A program made the translations under genes and the position numbers. From positions 1-64,000 of the forward strand of contig JACDGE010000005.1 of NCBI GenBank assembly GCA_013815465.1: 64,000 nt of DNA, given 5' to 3'. The number at the start of each line of letters is the position of its first letter. Position 1 is the stretch's first letter. This DNA is from Alphaproteobacteria bacterium (GTDB lineage Bacteria > Pseudomonadota > Alphaproteobacteria > UBA9655). The notes beneath the pieces were generated by a model. It searched no databases, was not told the origin of the DNA, and saw only the letters and a list, made by a program, of their open reading frames with translations. Shown one piece after another: positions 35,740 to 44,544 of this stretch.

Positions 35740-36063
35740 ATGACAATAGATACTGTAAAAAAAACTATTCTAAGGCTTGAATCTTTGTGTGAGTCTTATG
35801 ACGTCCCTGGCCATGTAAAGCTTGAAGATTTGGAAGAAGCGGTTTTTCATCTTAGCCACGAAGTGCAAAGCATTGACCTTGCTTCTGATCAAAACTTAAA
35901 AGGGGAATTAAGTACCCTAGAACGCGCCCTCGCAAACCTTTCTTTAGCTTTGAAAAAGCAGCAGGAAAGCATTGAACACCATGTTAAAGCCATACATCTG
36001 CAACAACGTGCTCTCTACGCCTATGCACGGGTTGCCAATAATAATTTTGGAACAGTGGCTTAG
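35740..36063 (+). CDS. Small helical hypothetical protein
   Basis: The gene encodes 107 residues from the ATG at 35740 (AAGGGAGAATCAT precedes it; the frame begins 8 codons earlier without a site). It has no signal peptide or membrane segment. The sequence is amphipathic and helical with heptad-like Leu spacing (LSTLERALANLSLALKKQQ), suggesting a coiled coil. I recognise no family. It is a single gene between the cold-shock gene and a minus-strand exported protein. Confidence 0.55.
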   Translation: MTIDTVKKTILRLESLCESYDVPGHVKLEDLEEAVFHLSHEVQSIDLASDQNLKGELSTLERALANLSLALKKQQESIEHHVKAIHLQQRALYAYARVANNNFGTVA

Positions 36064-36215
36064 TTTGACGAGAGCTTGTCCTTGGATACGGGGGCGAGAA
36101 TTGCAAAGATTTCCTGACCATGCGGAAATAGCGTTATATAAAATTGATAATTAACACATTTTACCTCTACTCACCGATCCCCGTGCAGGGACCGGTTTGA
36201 GCAGAAGCCGTAGAA

Positions 36216-36440
36216 TCAGCGGTCCCAGAAACCTTTAATAACTGGGCAGCAGCGGCAGGTTGTAACCTGAGTTACTTGCTGCATGCATACTGGTGCTGGG
36301 CAAGGTTCACAAGCTGGTGCACAAACTGGTGCACAAACTGGCTCTGGTGCGCATGTATTACATCCACCAAAGTTTGCTGAAGCCATGGATGGTGCTAGAC
36401 AGATCGCTCCCAAGAGAGCAAGAGTGTATAGTTTTTTCAT
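36216..36440 (-). CDS. Small exported Cys/Pro-repeat protein
   Basis: A 74-residue protein with a signal peptide (MKKLYTLALLGAICLAPSMASA) and a ribosome site GGAG upstream. The mature 52 residues contain 11 cysteines in repeated Cys-Ala-Pro units (CAPEPVCAPVCAPACEPC, then CRCC). This suggests a disulfide-linked, metal-binding or surface-exposed peptide. No named family is recognised. It is divergent from dnaE, with 242 bases between them. Confidence 0.65.
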   Translation of the reverse strand: MKKLYTLALLGAICLAPSMASANFGGCNTCAPEPVCAPVCAPACEPCPAPVCMQQVTQVTTCRCCPVIKGFWDR

Positions 36441-36682
36441 TTTTTTCTCCTATATAGGTTTAAAGTTATGGTGCGTTGTTGTTCTTCTTATTATTTTTCC
36501 ATTCTAGAAAGAAAAAGATAATATTTTATTAATGTAGAAAAATTTTTTCTAAAATTGCTTATATGCCTTACTCTGCGCTTGTTTTTTCTTATCCAAAACG
36601 CAAATTAGACATATATCCTTCTGTTCAACCATCCATTGTGATGTATAAAGGAAGGAGAGATTGGTGAAAAAAGGAGCCAGCC

Positions 36683-39600
36683 ATGTTCATTCATTTACGG
36701 GTTCATACGGCGTATTCTTTATTAGAAGGCGCTATTCCCGTCAAAAAACTGATTGGGCTTGCTCAGCACTACAAAATGCCAGCTGTGGCGATGACAGATT
36801 CGGGCAATCTTTTTGGTGCCTTTGAGTTTTCTTTGGCGGCTCGAGAGGCAGGTGTTCAACCGATTCTGGGCTGTCAAATTCAGATAACTTCCCCAACTGA
36901 TCGAAAGAATGAGACCGACTTGTTGGTTTTGCTGGCTCAGAACCAAAGGGGGTATGAAAACCTCCTCAAGATCGTTTCATACACATTTCTGCACAATTTG
37001 GAGGGTCAAACGCCACAGATTGATTTTCAGACTATGGCTCCTTGGACAGAAGGGTTGATTGCCCTGACAGGAGGCCCTGATGGGGGCTTGGGGAAATGCC
37101 TGTCGCGGGGTCTTGATGGACGAGCGTGTCTCGAGACCCTGCAATCCTTATTTAAAGATAGATTGTATATTGAAATTTCTCGTCAAGGGGACCGCGCTCC
37201 TGAAACGAAAAGACTGGAAGATCATTTTATAGAGCTCGCCTATGACTTTGACGTTCCCCTAGTCGCAACCAATGAAGCCTATTTTCCTGATGCAACCCTT
37301 TATGAAGCCCATGACGCCCTGTTATGTATTGCAGGCGGAACTTACGTCAATGAGGCGAATCGCCGGCGGGTGACGCCGGATCACAGCTTTAAATCCCCCC
37401 AAGATATGGAAACCCTTTTTGCTGACCTTCCTGAAGCGATTGCCAACACATGCGTTATCGCCCAGCGATGTAGTTTCCTGCTGGTCCCCATGACGCCCAT
37501 CTTGCCCTCTTTCCCTTGTGATGACGAAGTTGAAGAGTTACAGAAACAAGCCCGCTCTGGTTTAGAGGATCGACTCAATAGGTATGTTTATACTCCGGAA
37601 ATGCATGACCAAGAAAAGCGAGACCTCCGGGAAAAATATTTTACGCAATTGGAATACGAGCTTAAGGTAATTGAAGGGATGAAGTTCCCTGGTTATTTCC
37701 TGATTGTTGCTGATTTTATTAAATGGGCAAAAGCCCAAAGTATCCCCGTAGGCCCAGGCCGAGGGTCGGGAGCAGGATCGGTTGTCGCCTGGTCCCTGAC
37801 CATCACCGACCTGGATCCTTTGCGTTTTGGCCTTGTATTTGAGCGCTTCTTGAACCCAGAGCGGGTGAGTATGCCCGACTTTGACATCGACTTTTGCCAA
37901 GAACGACGGGATGAGGTCATCCGCTATGTACGAGATAAATACGGAGCTGATCGGGTTGCCCATATTATCACCTTTGGAAAATTGCAAGCGCGCGCTGTCT
38001 TGCGTGATGTGGGACGCGTTCTGCAAATGCCCTACGGGCAAGTCGACCGCATTTGCAAGCTGATTCCCAACAATCCGGCTAATCCTGTAAACATCGAAGA
38101 ATCCCTTGAGATCGAGCCTCAGCTGAAGCAAATGGTGGAGCAAGATGCGGAGGTAAAACATCTGATTGATATTGCTCAACAACTGGAAGGGCTTTATCGC
38201 CATGCCTCAACTCATGCGGCAGGTGTGGTGATTGGAGACCGACCCTTAGATGAGATGGTCCCTCTATATTACGACGCTCGTTCTCCGCTCCCTGCAACCC
38301 AATTCAATATGAAGTATATCGAGCAAGCCGGTTTGGTGAAGTTTGATTTTCTAGGGCTCAAAACCCTCACGGTTATTCAGAAAACTGTTGATTCTTTAAA
38401 GGAAGGTGGCGTGAAGTTGGATATGCTCGCGATCCCCCTTGATGATGAAAAAACCTATGAGCTGTTAAGACGGGCGGAAACCATCGGAATCTTTCAGGTG
38501 GAAAGTTCTGGAATGACAGATGTTGTTCGCAAACTGAAACCTGATCGCTTCGAAGAAATTATTGCCATTGGCGCCCTTTACCGACCCGGCCCTATGGATG
38601 ATATCCCCCGCTACATTGCGTGCCGGCATGGGGAGGAAAAGGTCAGCTATCTTTACCCCGAGCTTAAACCCATTTTAAGAGAAACCCACGGGGTGATTGT
38701 CTATCAAGAACACGTGTTGCGTATTGCACAAGATCTTGCGGGTTATACACTTGGAGGTGCAGATATCCTAAGACGTGCCATGGGAAAAAAAATTAAGTCG
38801 GAGATGGATTCCCAGCGCAAGAAATTTATTGATGGTATTTTAGAACGGGTGGGAGGGAAGCCCGCCATAGCAAAAATTCTATTTGATCAGATCGAAAGAT
38901 TTGCAAGCTATGCTTTTCCGAAGGCGCATGCTGCAACATACGCGTTGATTACCTACCAGACCGCTTATCTCAAGGCCCATTACCCGGTCGAATATATGGC
39001 AGCCTTGATGAGTCTTGAGCTCAACAATACGGACAAGCTGACGTTCTTTGCGCGTGAGGTGAAGCGGTTAGGCATTGAGTTGTTGCCTCCCGATGTCAAT
39101 CACTCGCATCCGGGCTTTAGGGGAGAAAATGGGGCGATCCGTTATGCCCTTGCGGCCATTAAAAATGTAGGAGAGGGGGCGATGGAGGCCCTTGTGAATG
39201 AACGGGAGCGTAATGATTCTTATAAAAATATATTCGATTTTGTCGAAAGAGTGGATGGAAAAATCCTTAATAAGCGCCAAATGGAGAATCTTATCTCCGC
39301 GGGGGCTTTTGACAGTTTATGCCCCAATCGCCATGAGCTAGCGGAAAACCTGGAAGTTTTATTGCGGTATGGGAACGAGGATCGCCGCTCGGTGAGTCTA
39401 TTTGGTTTAGAAGGGTCGCGTCCGAAATTGCGAAAGGCGGAAGAATGGCCACCCCTTGAAAAGCTTCGCCTTGAGTTTTCGGCCTTAGGATTTTATCTCA
39501 CCTCCCATCCTTTAAATGCCTATGGCATAGCCCTTGAGCAAGTTGGTGTTACAACAGTCGCGGACATGATGACCCGTGTAGGGGAGGGGGGGGATGCCCA

Positions 39601-40051
39601 AACCCATCGTCTCGCGGGAATCGTGATCACAAAGCAAGAGCGGGCTGCCAAAAGCGGGCAGCGCTATGCTTTTGTGCAGCTTTCCGATCCTACCGGTGTT
39701 TTTGAAGTGACGGTTTTTTCTGAGCTTTTAAGTCAGTATCGTGAGCTTCTTGAACCGGGAACGCCCCTTCTCATTACTGTGTCAGCCCAACGCTCTGAGG
39801 AAAATTTACGATTGACCTGCCAAGGGATTGAAACCTTAGAAAAGGCCACGGAGGGGGGAAGCATAACCGTGACTCTTGAGTCGGAGGATCAGGTGAAAAG
39901 GATTATTCGCCTATTGGAAAAGGCCCCGGCGGGAAAAACAAAGATATTTGCTAAAGTTAGAACGACTGCTTCTTTTGCAGTTCTTTCTCTCCCTTCTTCT
40001 TATGCCTTAACGCCAGATTTGCGGGCGTCATTGGGGGAGTTTTGTTCATGA
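36683..40051 (+). CDS. dnaE: DNA polymerase III alpha subunit
   Basis: A 1122-residue replicative polymerase. It has an N-terminal PHP domain (FIHLRVHTAYSLLEGA), the catalytic palm with GPGRGSGAGSVVAW and MPDFDIDF (about residue 397, with the metal-binding Asp residues), then FPKAHAATYALITYQTAYLK in the fingers. The C-terminal part holds HhH and OB-fold regions (AGIVITKQERAAKSGQRYAF). The length is close to alphaproteobacterial DnaE1. The ribosome site AAAGGAG precedes the ATG. It is a single gene. Confidence 0.97.
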   Translation: MFIHLRVHTAYSLLEGAIPVKKLIGLAQHYKMPAVAMTDSGNLFGAFEFSLAAREAGVQPILGCQIQITSPTDRKNETDLLVLLAQNQRGYENLLKIVSYTFLHNLEGQTPQIDFQTMAPWTEGLIALTGGPDGGLGKCLSRGLDGRACLETLQSLFKDRLYIEISRQGDRAPETKRLEDHFIELAYDFDVPLVATNEAYFPDATLYEAHDALLCIAGGTYVNEANRRRVTPDHSFKSPQDMETLFADLPEAIANTCVIAQRCSFLLVPMTPILPSFPCDDEVEELQKQARSGLEDRLNRYVYTPEMHDQEKRDLREKYFTQLEYELKVIEGMKFPGYFLIVADFIKWAKAQSIPVGPGRGSGAGSVVAWSLTITDLDPLRFGLVFERFLNPERVSMPDFDIDFCQERRDEVIRYVRDKYGADRVAHIITFGKLQARAVLRDVGRVLQMPYGQVDRICKLIPNNPANPVNIEESLEIEPQLKQMVEQDAEVKHLIDIAQQLEGLYRHASTHAAGVVIGDRPLDEMVPLYYDARSPLPATQFNMKYIEQAGLVKFDFLGLKTLTVIQKTVDSLKEGGVKLDMLAIPLDDEKTYELLRRAETIGIFQVESSGMTDVVRKLKPDRFEEIIAIGALYRPGPMDDIPRYIACRHGEEKVSYLYPELKPILRETHGVIVYQEHVLRIAQDLAGYTLGGADILRRAMGKKIKSEMDSQRKKFIDGILERVGGKPAIAKILFDQIERFASYAFPKAHAATYALITYQTAYLKAHYPVEYMAALMSLELNNTDKLTFFAREVKRLGIELLPPDVNHSHPGFRGENGAIRYALAAIKNVGEGAMEALVNERERNDSYKNIFDFVERVDGKILNKRQMENLISAGAFDSLCPNRHELAENLEVLLRYGNEDRRSVSLFGLEGSRPKLRKAEEWPPLEKLRLEFSALGFYLTSHPLNAYGIALEQVGVTTVADMMTRVGEGGDAQTHRLAGIVITKQERAAKSGQRYAFVQLSDPTGVFEVTVFSELLSQYRELLEPGTPLLITVSAQRSEENLRLTCQGIETLEKATEGGSITVTLESEDQVKRIIRLLEKAPAGKTKIFAKVRTTASFAVLSLPSSYALTPDLRASLGEFCS

Positions 40052-40114
40052 TATAGAAATAACCATTTCTTAACTAATTGTATTTTATTGTTATGTAAAC
40101 AGATGGAGGAATAA

Positions 40115-41053
40115 ATGAAAAATAAAGCCATAATCATAATGATAAATTCCCTATTATTTACTGTAAGTTCTGCCGTTGCAATGGATGGCGAAAATGAAGA
40201 GTTTACACGTGGGACTCTTCTTAATCCACAATCAATTACCGAAGTGAAAGAGAGCAAATCACTTAAACCCATAATCATCAAAGAGTCTCAGCCCCTTAGC
40301 GGGAAGGAAGCCCTGAAAGAATGCCTTCCTCTTTCTCTAGCTACTCTAGGCAATGAGATGGAATCCCCACCAAAAGATAGAGAACAAGCATCTCCCCAGA
40401 TCTCCCCAACAACCGGCCTTCAAAGAGAACGAAAAATATCTAAAACACTCCCTTTTGAGCGTCGGCGAAAGAGTTCGGGATCTTTAAAAGCCTCTACCAA
40501 AACACTGTCCCTTCCTTCCATAATTGTCAATGCTTCGCCCCGAGAAGAAAAAATATCCCCAAGAATCAATATATCACCAAGGAAGGATATATCTCCTAGA
40601 AGGGATTCATCCCGAAGGAGCGAGTCATCCCCCAGAACAGATACATCTCCAAGAACTAATATCTCCCCATCGCGAGGGCATGAATACAAAAACACTTCAT
40701 TAGACTTTTCCCCGTCCCCTCTCAATGAATGGCAGCCAACGGAAAAAACATCTCAAGGGGGCAGCCGAAAGTATATCCTCCCTATGGAGGATCAGAAAGC
40801 TCTCGCGGCTATTATGGAGCACATTACAAACGCTGCCGAACAAAAGATGAAAGAACCTTTACAGCATCTTTCAGATTCATCTGAAGAAGCTTTTTTAAGA
40901 CGGGATGGAGCCATCTCTCCCCAACGTGACCTAAGGGAAGCAAAAATAGTGAGAGTAGAGTCACTGGAAAGGGAGGGATCCAGAACGCCACAACGGGAGC
41001 GAAACTCACCAAAAGAGCAAAAGAACCCTTCTCCAGAAGTATTTAAAAAATAA
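40115..41053 (+). CDS. Exported Ser-Pro-Arg repeat protein
   Basis: A 312-residue protein with a signal peptide (IIIMINSLLFTVSSAVA) and GGAGG 5 bases upstream. The mature part is polar and probably disordered. Residues about 139-190 contain around nine Ser-Pro-Arg units (SPRINISPRKDISPRRDSS), with more scattered Ser/Pro/Arg/Glu later. There are no cysteines in the repeat and no fold that I recognise. The composition resembles eukaryotic SR or proline-directed kinase substrates, so a role in a host cell is conceivable but unproven. It begins 63 bases after dnaE and is convergent with the next gene. Confidence 0.65.
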   Translation: MKNKAIIIMINSLLFTVSSAVAMDGENEEFTRGTLLNPQSITEVKESKSLKPIIIKESQPLSGKEALKECLPLSLATLGNEMESPPKDREQASPQISPTTGLQRERKISKTLPFERRRKSSGSLKASTKTLSLPSIIVNASPREEKISPRINISPRKDISPRRDSSRRSESSPRTDTSPRTNISPSRGHEYKNTSLDFSPSPLNEWQPTEKTSQGGSRKYILPMEDQKALAAIMEHITNAAEQKMKEPLQHLSDSSEEAFLRRDGAISPQRDLREAKIVRVESLEREGSRTPQRERNSPKEQKNPSPEVFKK

Positions 41054-41059
41054 GGGCTC

Positions 41060-41641
41060 TTACCAAAGAAGTTTTCGGGTTATTTTCACATTTTCTTTGG
41101 GTTCCTCAGAAAGCTCCAAAAGTTTTTCTTTTAAACTTAAGGCCCCTTCTGGCTTGCGAAAACAAATTTTCCAATTGTTGTTTGAATCATAGTAATGTTC
41201 TGAGAGGAGAAAGCCTGAACTTAGATGTTGAGCCCTGATATTCAGCTCTTCAAAAGCGTCACTCCTTTTATCCTGAGGCATTTTAGTAAATAAATCGAAG
41301 AGCAGTTTAAATTCATCAGGTTTTCGTTGCCGCGTATACAATATGAACGCAGCTGTATAATCTAAAGTGGGAACGCCATATTTATTAAGAACGTCGGCCT
41401 GCCCTTTAACTTCCCAATAAATTATATTCGCAAAATTTTTCAGGCATGTATAGCGGGCACAAAATGTGCGCACTTTGTTTTCCTCGTCATTCAATTGTTT
41501 CCAAATTCCAGGATGATGATATTTATTCGATGGATGTATTGTTGGCTCGTCCTCGCTATCACTGCCCATAGCCTGCACAGAAAATCCACTCATTGTGAGG
41601 AGGGCTGCTGAAAAGATTATAGTTCTCATTTTTTGTAACAT
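41060..41641 (-). CDS. Exported protein, paralogue of the 43778-44461 product
   Basis: A 193-residue protein with a signal peptide (TIIFSAALLTMSGFSVQA). It shares with the gene on the other side of mutL the blocks EVKGQADVLNKYGVP, DYTAAFILY and LLFDLFTKMPQDKRSDAF, and the same start context. The region around residues 65-140 is the conserved core; the ends differ. No known domain is recognised. It is probably periplasmic or secreted. It ends 6 bases from the convergent Ser-Pro-Arg gene. Confidence 0.7.
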   Translation of the reverse strand: MLQKMRTIIFSAALLTMSGFSVQAMGSDSEDEPTIHPSNKYHHPGIWKQLNDEENKVRTFCARYTCLKNFANIIYWEVKGQADVLNKYGVPTLDYTAAFILYTRQRKPDEFKLLFDLFTKMPQDKRSDAFEELNIRAQHLSSGFLLSEHYYDSNNNWKICFRKPEGALSLKEKLLELSEEPKENVKITRKLLW

Positions 41642-41755
41642 AAAGACTACCTTTGTTTATTGAGGTTAATAGGAGCTGCAATCAGTTCTCAGGAAGAATG
41701 TTGAGGTTGAAGGCGCGTCGTTGAGCCCCAAGAATTTCTGACTCCTGCCGACTGA

Positions 41756-43579
41756 TCACCGTCGTCCAAACAACTTTTCCATATCAGCCCGCTTGAGCTC
41801 CACATACGTCGGACGTCCATGGTTACATTGACCGGAATGGGGCGTTTGTTCCATTTGACGGAGCAGGGCGTTCATTTCTTCAATGGAAAGTTTTCGGCCA
41901 GCACGTACACTGTTGTGGCAGGCACAGGTCGCTAGTATTTCGGCAAGGCGTTCTTTCAAGCTCAACGGACTGCCAAGTTCTTCAATCTCGTCCGCTAAAT
42001 CGCGTAAGAGTCTTTGGAGATCGACTTCGCCCAATAAAGCGGGAATCTCACGAATCAGCATGGCTTTTTCTCCGAAAGGCTCAATGATCAGACCAAGTGC
42101 TTTGAGTTCTTGCTGGACATCCTTAAGGCGCTGGAGGGCATTCTGGTCAAGTTCTACCACTTCTGGGATCAAAAGGGGCTGGCGTTGGACATGACCCATT
42201 TCCGCTTTGAGCTTTTCATAGACCAGGCGTTCATGGGCCGCATGCTGGTCCACAATGATCATCCCTTCGGCCCCTTGAGCAATAATATAGGTGCCATGGA
42301 GCTGCGCCTTAGCAAAGCCAAGGGGTGGGGTCTCCATAAAGTTGTCATCCCGAAGAGGCTTGTCATCCTGAACTTGATTCAGGATCTCCTGAGATCCCGG
42401 CTCAAGGCCGGAATGACAAGTCTTTTGTATATGAGAAGCCTCTTGTAAATATTCTGTAGGCTTATAATCTGTCCTCGGGATGTAGTTAACTCTTTGCGAT
42501 GCTGTCGGCCTATAGGCGGCCAATGGAGGTTGGTAAGATGGTTCCGGCCGTAAGGAGCGCAAGGCTTGCGCGCTGACGGTTGTGGACGTTTTATGGCTCG
42601 CGCCCCCCAGGGTTTGCTTTAAGGCGCTTACAATGGTTCCTCGAATAAGCCCGCTGTCGCGGAAACGGACTTCTGTTTTGGCAGGGTGAACGTTGACGTC
42701 CACTTCCTCGTAAGGCAAATCCACAAACAGGGCAAGAAGGGGATAGCGATCGGATGCCAGAAAATCCTGATAGGCCGCGCGCACGGCCCCATGCAATAGC
42801 TTATCTTTAACTGGTCGGCCATTCACAAACAGGTATTGGTGGGTTGCATTTGAGCGATTCAAGGTCGGCAGAGAAATAAACCCTCTCAGGTGGATATCCC
42901 CTCGGCTCATCTCAAGGGGGAGGGCATTTTGTGAAAATTCCGTTCCCATGACTTGAGACAGTCGCGCTTGAAGCCCCTCGCAGGACTTATAATCAAAGAC
43001 GACCCTTTGGTCGGACAGCAATTTGAACCCGACGGCGTGATGACCCATGCAGAGTCGATTCAACATCTCAACCGTATGGGAGAGCTCTGTCGTGGGCGTT
43101 TTAAGGAACTTCAGACGGGCAGGAGTGGCATAAAACAGGTCCTTCACCTCAATGTGGGTTCCTTGAGGATGGGAAGTGGGCATAATCGGTTTTTTCTCGC
43201 CACCCTCGACCTTTAACAGCCAGGCTTCTTTAGCATTTTGTAGGCGGCTTGTCAGATGTAAACGACTAACAGAGCCAATGGAGGGAAGGGCCTCTCCCCG
43301 AAACCCGAGGGTTTGGATGTTAAAGAGGTCCGCTTCGGGAAGCTTGGATGTGGCATGACGTTCAACAGCGAGCTCGAGATCTTCCGGGCCCATGCCGATC
43401 CCATTGTCTGTCACCGCAATGAGGCTCCGGCCTCCATCCCTCAGTTGTACAGTGATGGTTGTGGCCTTGGCATCAAGGGCGTTCTCTACCAGCTCCTTAA
43501 CGGCAGAGGCGGGACGTTCAATGACTTCTCCGGCTGCGATTTGGTTGATAAGGTGGGGTTCGAGCTTGCGAATTTTCAT
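41756..43579 (-). CDS. mutL: DNA mismatch repair protein MutL
   Basis: A 607-residue protein. The GHKL ATPase motifs are NQIAAGEVIERPASAVKEL, DNGIGM and GFRGEALPSIGSV, with the transducer domain to about residue 335. The C-terminal domain has DQHAAHERLVYE near residue 444, which fits the endonuclease motif DQHA(X)2E(X)4E, so this MutL may nick DNA, unlike the E. coli protein. In the linker, residues about 387-413 are encoded by a palindromic repeat in frame. It acts with MutS in mismatch repair. It is flanked by the two paralogous exported-protein genes. Confidence 0.96.
   Translation of the reverse strand: MKIRKLEPHLINQIAAGEVIERPASAVKELVENALDAKATTITVQLRDGGRSLIAVTDNGIGMGPEDLELAVERHATSKLPEADLFNIQTLGFRGEALPSIGSVSRLHLTSRLQNAKEAWLLKVEGGEKKPIMPTSHPQGTHIEVKDLFYATPARLKFLKTPTTELSHTVEMLNRLCMGHHAVGFKLLSDQRVVFDYKSCEGLQARLSQVMGTEFSQNALPLEMSRGDIHLRGFISLPTLNRSNATHQYLFVNGRPVKDKLLHGAVRAAYQDFLASDRYPLLALFVDLPYEEVDVNVHPAKTEVRFRDSGLIRGTIVSALKQTLGGASHKTSTTVSAQALRSLRPEPSYQPPLAAYRPTASQRVNYIPRTDYKPTEYLQEASHIQKTCHSGLEPGSQEILNQVQDDKPLRDDNFMETPPLGFAKAQLHGTYIIAQGAEGMIIVDQHAAHERLVYEKLKAEMGHVQRQPLLIPEVVELDQNALQRLKDVQQELKALGLIIEPFGEKAMLIREIPALLGEVDLQRLLRDLADEIEELGSPLSLKERLAEILATCACHNSVRAGRKLSIEEMNALLRQMEQTPHSGQCNHGRPTYVELKRADMEKLFGRR
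42343..42422. repeat. Palindromic element translated inside mutL
   Basis: The stretch is about 80 bases containing TCATCCTGAACTTGATTCAG (hairpin) and GATCCCGGCTCAAGGCCGG (hairpin), ending GAATGACA. The same hairpin types occur between genes at 308, 4724, 6097, 13541 and 43648. It is read in frame as about 26 residues (CHSGLEPGSQEIL, then NQVQDDK) in the MutL linker, with no stop codon. Confidence 0.85.
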
Positions 43580-43647
43580 AAAGTTAGCTGCCTTCTTCTT
43601 AATGAGATTCCATAGTTAATGCATTGATAATGCCGAATTTTTATTTC

Positions 43648-43756
43648 AGATCCCGGATCAAGTCCGGGATGGCAATGTCAACGGTGTTGGTCCCTATAAT
43701 AATCACTTTTGCAAACTCAATAATTTTTGCAGTAGAGCTTCCCCCATCCGGGATCT
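43648..43756. repeat. Family A-like element, short copy (109 bp)
   Basis: It begins AGATCCCGGATCAAG (43648) and ends CCGGGATCT (43756). The core has CCCTATAATAATCAC and TTGCAAACTC words like the longer copies. It lies between mutL and the second exported paralogue. Confidence 0.6.
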
Positions 43757-43777
43757 GAAAAAATTTGTGACCCTTTC

Positions 43778-44461
43778 TCACATTCTTTTGGGTTCATAAG
43801 GAAGGGTTAGCAGTTTGTCTTCTAATCTTATTCTTCCGTTTTCTATACGTAATTTTTCAATTTCATCGTAACAAGATTGTTCTAATTCATTGACACCAGA
43901 TTGGGTAGGTGAAATTCTCTTATGGAGAAGGTTTATTTTTATTGTTTGTATACGTGTAGTTTTTTCGTCTCTCATGCGACTGAAATCGATTGCTTCCTCT
44001 TTACCTTCTGAATCGACATAAAATTCACCAAGCGTCCTACCTGTGCCATACGCGGCCCAGGCATTCAGCTCAGAAAACGCATCCTTTCTTTTATCAACAG
44101 GCATCTTCGTAAATAAATCATAGAGCAATTGGAATTCTCCAGGAACTCGGCGCTTATTATAAAATAAGAACGCAGCTATATAATCTACATGAGGAACGCC
44201 ATATTCATTAAGAGCGAAAGCCTTTCCTTTAACTTCATGATAAACATCCTCTACAAGCCATTCAGCAAGATTATAGCGTTCGCAGAAAGAATAGACCTGG
44301 GTTTGTTCTTCATTACTGTAAGAGGGTTGTTTCAGGATCTTTTGCGATGTTATCGGAAAATCCAAGGCCTCCCAAGGATTCTCCATAGCCTGAGCTGAAA
44401 ATGCACCCATTGTGAGAATCGTCGTTGAAAAAATTAAAGTCTTCAATTTTTGTATCATCAT
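43778..44461 (-). CDS. Exported protein, paralogue of the 41060-41641 product
   Basis: The gene encodes 227 residues from the ATG at 44461, with AAAGG 5 bases upstream; a GTG two codons earlier overlaps that site. The signal peptide TLIFSTTILTMGAFSAQA matches its paralogue almost residue for residue. The conserved core EVKGKAFALNEYGVP, DYIAAFLFY and LLYDLFTKMPVDKRKDAF is shared. An extra helical stretch follows before the C-terminus. Role is unknown. The pair lies either side of mutL, so one probably arose by duplication. Confidence 0.7.
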   Translation of the reverse strand: MMIQKLKTLIFSTTILTMGAFSAQAMENPWEALDFPITSQKILKQPSYSNEEQTQVYSFCERYNLAEWLVEDVYHEVKGKAFALNEYGVPHVDYIAAFLFYNKRRVPGEFQLLYDLFTKMPVDKRKDAFSELNAWAAYGTGRTLGEFYVDSEGKEEAIDFSRMRDEKTTRIQTIKINLLHKRISPTQSGVNELEQSCYDEIEKLRIENGRIRLEDKLLTLPYEPKRM

Positions 44462-44544
44462 AAACACCTTTCATTTTATTTTTAATAGAGTCTGCAATGT
44501 GCCAAAGCACGTTCTTGGTGTCAATGGTACTCATCTGCAGATTT

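Noticed and set aside
37562-38203. 213-codon antisense frame within dnaE
   Set aside because: It is antisense to the conserved polymerase core and has no independent support.
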